Assembly: GCA_030581615.1 (NCBI GenBank)
Contig: JAKTTT010000097.1
Span: 1-50,395 of the forward strand
Length of the DNA stretch: 50,395 nucleotides
Direction: 5' to 3'
Origin: Alloascoidea africana
Taxonomy: Eukaryota > Ascomycota > Alloascoideomycetes > Alloascoideales > Alloascoideaceae
This document shows, in pieces, positions 40,312 through 48,781 of this stretch. The position numbers and the translations under genes are program-made. Position 1 is the first letter of the stretch, and every line of letters begins with the position of its first letter. The notes below the pieces were generated by a model. It was given only the letters and a program-made list of their open reading frames with translations. It was not told the origin of the DNA and searched no databases.

Positions 40312-42189
40312 ATGGCCCAGAAGAGAAAGGCTGATGATCTGTCGGTAGAAAATGCACAGAATAGTGGCGAACACAAAGTTCCTAAACGCACTACGGTCTC
40401 AAGCTCAAAAGCACCTTCACCAGGTTCCTCGAAATACCCAGACGTTGAGGCTATCGACTTGAACGTGGAAAATCTGGACAATCTAGATGCTACTGTTGGA
40501 CAGCTCATTGGTTCGGTTCAAACCCTTCTTACCACAGCTCCCAGCCGTAGGGCTGTTGAGGAGATTTCGACTAATCTCGTTGGCAACATGGAGCTTGCGC
40601 TCTCACTGATGCGATCTAGAATTCTGTTAGCTGTCAGCTTAAAGCGTCTTTATAAAGAAGGAAAACTGCCTTTTTTTGATGATTTGGTTGGGTTTTCAGA
40701 CACGGGACAAGCGCATGATGTCCGATTGCAAAATCTTGGTGAAATTTATAAAGGTGCACAAGAGTTGATGATTAAACAAGAGGCAGCCATTGAAGATTTT
40801 GTATTCGCCAAAAACCAAAGTAAGTCTCTAGAAGTGGAATCAAAGGCTCAAGATCCGGCCAAAACGCTACCTGAATTGAAAAACAAACAGCTCCTTGGGC
40901 AAATCATTAAACACGAATCAAGTCCTAAAGAATCTTCGAAACGTAAAGACAGCACGAGCCAAAGTTTAGTTTTTCTTGGTGAATCTTTACTGAATAGTTC
41001 TGCCACTGAAACGATATTCGATAAATACTCAAAGGAACCACACAGTATATTGGTCGAACTGAGATCGTTATTACTATCAACTGCAAATTTTGCCAAGTGG
41101 GGGAGATGTATTTCAGTGGCTAATCAACGGAAAGAAGCCATGTCCGAACAGGAACAAAAAGATTTTTTTTTGGTCTATGTCGCAGCCGTCTATCTGGAAG
41201 ATGATCGCTCCCGTTCTAGACTACAGAAATGGATATCCAACCTGATAATACCCACTCTGGACAAGATATATAAATCGATAAAAGTATCAGAAAATAGTTC
41301 AACATCCGATGAAGTTAACCTAACTGCCAAAAACAGTTTGTACTCAATCCTTAGTTGCCAGGAATTTGGTCCCGTTTATGAGACTTCTCCAGCAAGTAAC
41401 CCTCTGGGGAACTTTAAAGTCGTTTGCAAAATTTTGGATGACGTTCTAGGAATAGGATACGGCAAAAATCAAAAAGAGGCTAGTGCTCGAGCAGCTTCAG
41501 CGGCTCTTCGAAATACTTCAATGATCGACAAGTATTTGGCTTTGAAGCAAGCTGCACTTCGGTTAGGAAAGTTTGTCAAGCTCGATAATGCTACTAATAA
41601 ACCAACAGTTGAGATTAAACAGCAACAACAACAGCATAATAATGAGCTTGATTCCAAACGTGCTCGGGCTCCGTACGAAGCACCAAAGCCAAAGGCATCA
41701 TCTAAGCCCCAGCAAACATCAAACCCAAAGACGGTGACAAGCGCTACTGGCAGCAGCAATAAAAACCTTGCCCCAGCTCTTCGTTCCCAGATTCTGAATA
41801 ATAAAAGTAATCAAAGAACACTGGAACAAGCTTTATCACTAAACCCTAATAAAAGCAAAAAGAGCACGCCAGCTATGCCTCCACCCCCTCCTATGGTGAA
41901 TCAAGATATAAGTGATTTAATAGTGGCTAAAAACTCAAAGAATACGCTTTATGCTACTTTAGCCAGGTATAGCTTGTCTCCAGTATACGAAGCACTCATT
42001 GCTGAAAATGGTGATCTTAAACGAATTCTCGTGAAAACAAACTCTGGTATTAAACTTGGAGTGGGTACTTCATTAAACAAGAAACAAGCAGAGCGCAAAG
42101 CAGCGATGAATGCACTGAACAATCTTCCCATGCTCAAGTATTTTGAAAAATATAAAAATGTCCTAGGAACAGATACCAGTGATGGATGA
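40312..42189 (+). CDS. Rnt1/Dcr1-like RNase III-fold protein with degenerate active site and two dsRBDs
   Basis: This intronless frame encodes 625 residues. An N-terminal helical domain (about 45-165) resembles the dimerising domain of Rnt1. The RNase III domain (about 185-320) is recognisable: LVFLGESLLNSSATETIFDK against Rnt1 LEFLGDSILN, and KDFFLVYVAAVYLEDD against ADVFEAYIGGLMEDD. A dsRNA-binding domain at about 337-410 (NSLYSILSCQ, GIGYGKNQKEASARAASAAL) aligns with that of Rnt1. A second one at about 540-610 (NTLYATLARYSLSPVYE, GVGTSLNKKQAERKAAMNAL) gives the two-dsRBD layout of budding-yeast Dicer Dcr1. Metal-binding residues are altered: E to V at 220, D to E at 224 and E to L at 287; only D284 remains. 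It probably binds structured RNA without cutting it. A true Rnt1 should exist elsewhere. Confidence 0.82.
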   Translation: MAQKRKADDLSVENAQNSGEHKVPKRTTVSSSKAPSPGSSKYPDVEAIDLNVENLDNLDATVGQLIGSVQTLLTTAPSRRAVEEISTNLVGNMELALSLMRSRILLAVSLKRLYKEGKLPFFDDLVGFSDTGQAHDVRLQNLGEIYKGAQELMIKQEAAIEDFVFAKNQSKSLEVESKAQDPAKTLPELKNKQLLGQIIKHESSPKESSKRKDSTSQSLVFLGESLLNSSATETIFDKYSKEPHSILVELRSLLLSTANFAKWGRCISVANQRKEAMSEQEQKDFFLVYVAAVYLEDDRSRSRLQKWISNLIIPTLDKIYKSIKVSENSSTSDEVNLTAKNSLYSILSCQEFGPVYETSPASNPLGNFKVVCKILDDVLGIGYGKNQKEASARAASAALRNTSMIDKYLALKQAALRLGKFVKLDNATNKPTVEIKQQQQQHNNELDSKRARAPYEAPKPKASSKPQQTSNPKTVTSATGSSNKNLAPALRSQILNNKSNQRTLEQALSLNPNKSKKSTPAMPPPPPMVNQDISDLIVAKNSKNTLYATLARYSLSPVYEALIAENGDLKRILVKTNSGIKLGVGTSLNKKQAERKAAMNALNNLPMLKYFEKYKNVLGTDTSDG

Positions 42190-43274
42190 AAGAGCAATTA
42201 CATACTCATTGCTCCCACAAGAGCCATGGTCCTCATGCCGATTAGTTTTATACTCATATATATTATATTTTTAAAAGGATGCCCATCCTGAGCGTGACAC
42301 TTTTTTTGTTTTATTCATCTTGTGTATTTTAGTTTTTTGCTACCCAAAGCTCCTGGACTTTCTTGACACCTGTTAAACAGGGTCAAACAATCAGAGTGTG
42401 TAAAGTTGTATTTACTTCTTTTTATCCTGTCTAAAATTTTTCGCCAAAACCATGTTAAAGTCGAAACAAATTGTATACAATAAATACTGATAGAGCACAG
42501 AACGAGAGCCAGCGTAGGAAACGTTCAAATGGAGAAAAGTCAAAAATTTGACATGTCACAAACATCCAATAAAGTTGTAATGAAATTTCTTAGTTGTCAG
42601 CTCTGCTATATCTGATTATCTCACTGAAATATGAGAAGTTATTGTCATGGGTTCTGCTTGCACTAAGCACCCATCTAGTCTTTCATTTCTGGAGCTAGTC
42701 CTATTAAGTGTCACTTATCATCACTAAAAGGGCAATCCAATGGATTCTAATTTGTATCATCATCGCATTAAGTCTGTCTGTTAAGACTTGGTAGAGTCCG
42801 ATGCAGCTCCAAGCTTGGGAAGGATAAAGTAAGACTCTTGTCCAACTATAGTATATTACTCCAATTCCTAACGCTTGGCGACTGATCAAGAAGATGCAAT
42901 CCATGAACAAGAAGAAAAAAGGAGCAGTAGTCAAACGCTATATATGCTTGTTCTAGACATGAAAAGTTCGGCATCAATCGGTAGGTTGAAGACCTAACTA
43001 AGCTTGATATATCATGATCAAAAAAAAAGTGCTTCTAACTCGAAACATCCAGATTAATCCTTCAAATCAATACTCCAGGTGTCACGCAAGATTTCTGAGT
43101 TTGAACTTCTATCTAAAACAGAAGTCGATACTTCCTTCAATTTGTGTTCTTCCATTGAGTAAGCACACATTATCGAGATAAAATTCCATAGATGGATAAT
43201 TTTTCTCATGTTGCAAACTTCATGATGAACATATACACGATTTCATTGATCCTTCACTAATTTATACCCCATGA
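42190..43274. other. Long convergent intergenic region
   Basis: This stretch is 1,085 bases between two 3' ends, where promoters are not needed, so it is unusually long. I see no protein frame or tRNA. Short RTGATGA-like motifs on the minus strand near 42716-42722 lack a matching CTGA box, so no snoRNA is called. Confidence 0.45.
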
Positions 43275-45230
43275 CTATAATTCCCGAACAGAGCGGCGAT
43301 GGGCCATCCTTACTACGTTTTGAAACGTTTTATGATCAGATTCTGAATTATGAGATGTGTTAAACTCTTCATATTCTTCATCCTCATTCAATCCGTAAAA
43401 CTGATCTCTCGCAAATGCAAGATCGTCGTCAAAGTCGTCAACCCCTAAGCTTGGTAAATTCTTCTTTTTCTGTTTGCCGCGCTTTACTGCACTAATGTCT
43501 CCTTTTTTGCCAGAGACAAAAATTTTCTTATTGAAAGCGACTTTTTCAATTGGAATGTTCTCCCCATAGCAAAAATAATGTACAGTGTTATTTCCCAGAA
43601 CAATAGCTCCAGTTCCTGACTCAGGATTTTCGTCTAATCTGATGAAAGTAGCTGGAGCTCCCTCTAAGCTCCAGCCAATTGTCTGTTTGGCAATGTTCCG
43701 GGGGACTTTAATGCAAAACAAATGAAGTCTGGCTCCAGTGAGTACATCATACACAACGATGCGCCCATCATTGTATCCACCACGAAGACCAACTAAAACA
43801 ACCAAAGAGGTGTTCAAGAAACTGCGAATGTTTAAATGTGCATCCTTCGGATAATGATGAATGTTTATAATGCTAGCATCCGAAAGAGGGTTTTGAATGA
43901 TAGCTGTCGGCTTCAACCATTCGTCCTCTGTCTGTTGACGAATGTCAAATATGACAATTTCACCGGTCTCAACCAGCACAGTGGCCAAACAAGCACTCCC
44001 GCCAACGAGCGATTTATCGTATGTCAGCAGCGATGTCTCATCAATTGAACTCTTGGTAATGCGTTGCTCTGTACTTTTTCCAAGTGCAACGTCAAGTTTT
44101 AAAGTCTGTGATGGCCATTTGGGAAACCCATCTTGGTGTTTGTTCATGTCATAACGAATAATCTCATTTTGTTGTCCTACTACACAATATCCTGCTGCAA
44201 AGTCTACCTGAAAGAAAAAATAATAGTTTAATCTCATGCCCCATAGAAAACTATGTTCCAAGGGCCCATTGGTATTCACTAGGATAAAATCGTCATTAAG
44301 TGGAGACTTGTAATATACACTTCCTGCTCCATCACTGGCCACTATAGAGCCCTTAAAGTCTGCAAAAATATGAAGAATTTCATTATTTTCTGTTTCTAAT
44401 TGCCATTCCTGGAGTATTTTGTTGCTTTTGAGATCCCAAGCACGTATATTACCCAACCAATCTCCAGTATAAAGAGAAACACTATTATCGTGGAAATTTT
44501 GCTTGTTGAGACATATGGCAGTAATTTTCACCTCACAGGGAGACGCGATTGTAATACAAGTACACCTTGTGTCTTTACCTCGAGATAGAACAACTGCCTC
44601 GATTCTGCCGTCTTTACATGCAAATACAATGGCATCGCTCGAAGAGGCAGCATCAGAAATAAGGCGTGGTTCAGAAGGTACTGTAACAGAAATCCTTTTC
44701 TTTTTTGCCTGTACAATGTTCAGTTTGCCAGCTTCGAATGAGTAGGTCAATATACGATCGTTTTTGAAATCTGCTTCAAAGAGTTGAATAGAGTTATCGG
44801 GTTCAGTAAATGTGTGTGAAGTAAGTCGTCCTTTGCTCCATTTCCGAAGACAAAACTTTCTGTAGACGTACTCCTTTTTCCACCGTTTGCTTTTCGAGAC
44901 GCTTGGAAAAGACTTGGTGCCAAACTCGTGGACAAAAATCTTCTCCCAAATGTCGTCGCTATTGACGATTTGGTTCCACTTTCTGCACACACAACCTGCT
45001 TGGTTGGTCCAACGCTGATCCAGATAACTAAAGATACGCACCAGTATTTCATCAGGCAGAGTCTGTATTTCTGTCGCTTGAGCTGTGCTTTTACTATCTT
45101 TGTTTGGCTTGGGAGAGTTTCGAACTGACAGCTTTGAACAACTGTCTGTAAGATCAAGTGTTGGGTCTTCGTTACACTGTCCCAAGCTGGAAGGACAATG
45201 TTTACCAACTTTTTTCGAGTCCGAAGCCAT
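43275..45230 (-). CDS. F-box / WD-like propeller protein, copy D
   Basis: This intronless gene encodes 651 residues. The F-box is at about 57-100 (LPDEILVRIFSYLD, GCVCRKWNQIV, DIWEKIFVHEFG). The family linker reads RWKKEYVYRKFCLRKWSKGR. The propeller includes SLYTGDWLGNIRAWDLKS, ADFKGSIVASDGAGSVYYKS, VDFAAGYCVVG, TYDKSLVGGSACLATVLVE, IVIFDIRQQTEDEW and GRIVVYDVLTGA. A C-terminal extension of about 80 residues is Lys-rich, then acidic (VDDFDDDLAFARDQFYGLNE), absent from copies A and B. The first 140 or so residues and the proximal promoter are about 98% identical in DNA to copy E, while the propellers differ heavily. The inferred role is an SCF substrate receptor. Confidence 0.85.
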   Translation of the reverse strand: MASDSKKVGKHCPSSLGQCNEDPTLDLTDSCSKLSVRNSPKPNKDSKSTAQATEIQTLPDEILVRIFSYLDQRWTNQAGCVCRKWNQIVNSDDIWEKIFVHEFGTKSFPSVSKSKRWKKEYVYRKFCLRKWSKGRLTSHTFTEPDNSIQLFEADFKNDRILTYSFEAGKLNIVQAKKKRISVTVPSEPRLISDAASSSDAIVFACKDGRIEAVVLSRGKDTRCTCITIASPCEVKITAICLNKQNFHDNSVSLYTGDWLGNIRAWDLKSNKILQEWQLETENNEILHIFADFKGSIVASDGAGSVYYKSPLNDDFILVNTNGPLEHSFLWGMRLNYYFFFQVDFAAGYCVVGQQNEIIRYDMNKHQDGFPKWPSQTLKLDVALGKSTEQRITKSSIDETSLLTYDKSLVGGSACLATVLVETGEIVIFDIRQQTEDEWLKPTAIIQNPLSDASIINIHHYPKDAHLNIRSFLNTSLVVLVGLRGGYNDGRIVVYDVLTGARLHLFCIKVPRNIAKQTIGWSLEGAPATFIRLDENPESGTGAIVLGNNTVHYFCYGENIPIEKVAFNKKIFVSGKKGDISAVKRGKQKKKNLPSLGVDDFDDDLAFARDQFYGLNEDEEYEEFNTSHNSESDHKTFQNVVRMAHRRSVREL

Positions 45231-45303
45231 TGTGTGTAAAGATAGCAGTGTGAGGAGAGTAGAGCGCTAGTTTTAAGCTGTTGGGCTCCTTCTCATTTCT
45301 AGT
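44806..45303 (-). repeat. Duplicated N-terminal block and promoter, copy D
   Basis: From 44806 through the start codon (45230) this matches 47638-48068 of copy E with about six to eight substitutions and one small length difference by eye. Similarity continues about 70 bases into the promoter (45231-45303 against 48069-48143). Sequence downstream in the gene is far more diverged. Confidence 0.8.
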
Positions 45304-46073
45304 CATAATGGATGATGCGCACCAGCTTTGGGCAGTAAGGAGTTTTGTGATGACGGCAAACCGAATGAACACAATAACAATAGAGAAATGTTTTCATTTT
45401 TGAGCAATAATGTTATTTTTAAAGACCCAAGGCAAGTGCCTAAAGCAACCAAAAATCAAAAAATCAAAGAGAACTGAAGTAGTACACAGGAAGGTTAAAC
45501 TCTTCAACTCGGCGAAGCTACTGAAAAATGTGTAAAGTTGCTATGTTGACCTCTATAGATCCCCACATAACCAATCAAAAGGCGCTTTCCTTTAAGCTCT
45601 CGTCAATATGTTGTCAGGTTGGAATACTCGGTGTCTTTAATCGAAGATGTAACTACAAGTTGCGTGATCGTGATGTTTTCACTAGCAAAACGAAAGCAAT
45701 CACAATCATAACGATCATTCATCATTTCTATTGAGACTGAGGGCTTTGAAGCTGCTTTGCAAGCAGAGACATGAGCTCCTCGAGGCTAAAATACATCTTG
45801 GACCACTGAGGAGGAGGCGAAGGATATGACCAATCCATAAGAGAAGATGATCAAGAATAAAAGAAAACAGAAGAATCTGTATTCGATGATCCTAGAGAAT
45901 GATGGGAAAACTATCACTGTTTGTATATCAATATCTATGGATGAGAAACAACAAACAGGTCGGAAAAGTACGAGAAAAGAAAAACCGAGGACAAAAATCC
46001 TGAGGAAAGACAAGTTGAGGAAACCCAAATGATGCATTGTGCGTGCATGTCTATCACCAACAATTTCCTATAA
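45231..46073. promoter_or_regulatory. Copy D promoter and copy E 3' flank
   Basis: This is 843 bases. The first 70 or so are homologous to the copy E promoter; the rest shows no gene. Confidence 0.5.
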
Positions 46074-48068
46074 CTACTGTTCCAGAACAGAATTGCGAAG
46101 AGCAATCGCAAGCTCTTCTTCAAACGATGCCTCTGATCCAAAGGCTGGGTTATGAGAGGTAGTAAACTCACTTGAACGGAACTCTTTGTCTTCTTCATCA
46201 TTCGAACAATCCTCATCCACTTCGCAAACCTGATCTTCTCTTGTAAATGCACGCTCGTCACCAAACTCATCCACCTCCAAGTCGAGCTCCCTCTTCTTTT
46301 TCTGATTGTCAACTTTTCCTACTCCAATGGCTCCTTTTTTTGAAACATCATGGGTTTTTTTATTGAATGCGCCTTTAACTCGACTGTTCTCCCCAAAACA
46401 AAAGTATTGGATTGTCGCCCCTTGCAGAGCAATAGCACCTGTGCCTGACTCAGGATTGTTGTCTAATCTAATAAAATTTGCTGCATGTTTCATTACCGTC
46501 GGCCTATGTGAGTGATAGAGAGCCTTTCGGAGACCTTTAGTGTGAAACGAAAGTATTTTGGCTCCAGTGAGTGTATCATACACGACTGTTTCCCCGGCAC
46601 TGTATCCATCATGAAAGCCGACCAAAACAAGCAAGGAAGTATTCACAAGGGCGAATACGTTCAGATGTACAAGACTTGTATCGAGATAGTTGCCCGTCAT
46701 TGCAGCATCCGAGAGAGCATCTCGAATAATGACTGCTGGCTTCAACTATTCATCTTTGGTCTGCTGACGAATGTCAAATATGACAATTTCGCCGGTTGCT
46801 ACCAGCACGGTAGCGAAACAAGCACTCCCGCCAACGAGTGATTTATCGCATGTCAGCAGCGAGGTTTTATCAATTGAACTCTTGACAATGCACTGTTCGT
46901 TTTCCTTGCCAAGTGCGACGTCAAGCTTTAGAATCTGTGAAGTCCATTTGGGAACCCCATCTTGGCTTTGGTTCATATCATATCGAATAATCTCATTACC
47001 TTGTCCTATTACACAATAGCCTGCAGCAAAGTCTACCTGAAATATGAAACAGTTGCCTACCCTGGGAACGGGCCGGGGTAAACGAAAGGGGTGTTCTTTG
47101 GAAACTGCTAGGACGAAATCCTCACTGAGTGAAGTCTTGTAAAACAAACGTCCCACCCGGTCTCTAGCCACGACAGAACCCTTAAAATCTGCACAAATAT
47201 GGGTGATAGCTTTACCGCCTGTTGCTAAATGCCATTCCGCAAGCATTTTGTTACTTTTGAGATCCCAAGCATTTACTCTACCCGCACAGTCTCCAGTATA
47301 TAATGAAACTTTGTTATTGTGGAAGTTTTGCTTGTTAAGACATAGGGCTGAAGATCTGTCCACATGGGGCGGTGAGAGCGTGGTGCAAGTACAAATTGTG
47401 GGTTTGCCTCGAGATAGTATAACTACGTCTATTGTGCCGTCTTTATGTTCAAGGACTAGGGCATTGCACGAAGACGCCAAATGAACTGGGAAGAAAGACA
47501 TAGGTTGCATTCTTACAGAAATCGTTTCTTTCTTTAGTTCAAGGATCTTAACCTCACCAGTCACAAATGAAAATGTCACCATGCGATCGTTTTTGAAGTC
47601 TGCTTCAAAGAGTTGAATAGATTTCTCAGGGTCGGGTTCAGTAAATGTGTGTGAAGTAAGTCGTCCTTTGCTCCATTTCCGAAGACAAAACTTTCTGTAG
47701 ACGTACTCCTCTTTCCACCGTTTGCTTTTCGAGACGCTTGGAAAAGACTTGGTGCCAAACTCGTGGACAAAAATCTTCCCCCAAATGTCGTCGCTATTGA
47801 CGATTTGGTTCCACTTTCTGCACACACAACCTGCTTGGTTGGTCCAACGTTGATCCAGATAACTAAAGATACGCACCAGTATTTCATCAGGCAGAGCCTG
47901 TATTTCTGTCGCTTGAGCTGTGCTTTTACTATCTTTGTTTGGCTTGGGAGAGTTTCGAACTGACAGCTTTGAACAACTGTCTGTAAGATGGTCAAGTGTT
48001 GGGTCTTCGTTACACTGTCCCAAGCTGGAAGGACAATGCTTGCCAACTTTTTTCGAGTCCGAAGCCAT
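46074..48068 (-). pseudogene. F-box / WD-like propeller gene, copy E, with an in-frame amber codon
   Basis: The frame runs from ATG 48068 to a stop at 46074 (664 codons) with a single interruption: codon 441 is TAG (46746-46748), where copy D has TGG (Trp) in the shared RQQTxDEW motif. The F-box (about 58-101), linker and first blades are intact and nearly identical to copy D; later landmarks YTGDCAGRVNAWDLKS, VDFAAGYCVIG and CDKSLVGGSAC are present. After the TAG the same frame stays open for 223 codons with conserved LLVLVGFHDGYSAGETVVYD and an acidic C-terminal tail like that of copy D. So it is a very recent nonsense mutation, a sequencing error, or a gene relying on readthrough. A truncated 440-residue protein keeping the F-box would lack the last blades. 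Confidence 0.8.
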
Positions 48069-48143
48069 TGTGTGTAAAGAGAACAGTGCGAGGAGATCAG
48101 AGCGCTAGTTTTTTAAGCTGTTGGGTTCTGTCCCGTTTCCAGT
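47638..48143 (-). repeat. Duplicated N-terminal block and promoter, copy E
   Basis: This is the partner of 44806-45303. Small differences include one extra codon in the N-terminus (DHLTDSC against DLTDSC) and two extra codons after FTEPD. Confidence 0.8.
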
Positions 48144-48781
48144 GAAGGAGACTTAAATAGTAGGACCAGCAAAGGGGTTTGTTAAGACGGATCACGCACT
48201 CAAGAGCATGATTATGAGCAATTGAAAGGACCTGATGGAAGAGCCTAGATACAACCGAAAATAATTATCAGATAGAATAGTCATAAATGCATTGAAGTTA
48301 CTGTCTGCTTTGCAACTTCAGATCAAGAGAATTCATGTGAAAATCTTCAAAGCCAAGCAGGATAAAAAACATGGTCACAAACTCATTTATGAGAGAGGAG
48401 GCCAATAAATCCGTACCTTAACCTCTCATACTGGTTTGAAAAAAGAAATCAGACCAAACAGAGTAAAGGGGTGATGACATATAGCAATTCCTCGCCCTAC
48501 TGAGCATTGAATTATCTCTTCAGAGACTTCCCCGATCAGTAAACCGAAAGAATAAACAGACAATCCTCACATCGCCAATGCCAACTACCTAGCAGCCTCT
48601 TTGCAAAGCGTTCTGAAAAGGCTATAGCCTAAATACGGCCTTTCGAAAGAAAGACGCTTTTAAACAGGATGAAAGTGGGCGCCAAGTTACATGACTGAAG
48701 ATGCTACAGAATCATGGGACCCTCTAGTATTCCCCTTTTTTCTCTTATTACTTCTTGAACGCAAACCATCTTGCCTCTCTC
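48069..48781. promoter_or_regulatory. Divergent region between copies E and F
   Basis: This 713-base stretch lies between two divergent starts. About 75 bases next to copy E match the copy D promoter. No gene is seen. Confidence 0.5.

Noticed and set aside
42704-42934. Minus-strand frame and RTGATGA-like motifs in the long convergent gap
   Set aside because: The frame is short and hydrophobic without similarity, and no CTGA box pairs with the C-box-like motif, so neither a gene nor a snoRNA is supported.
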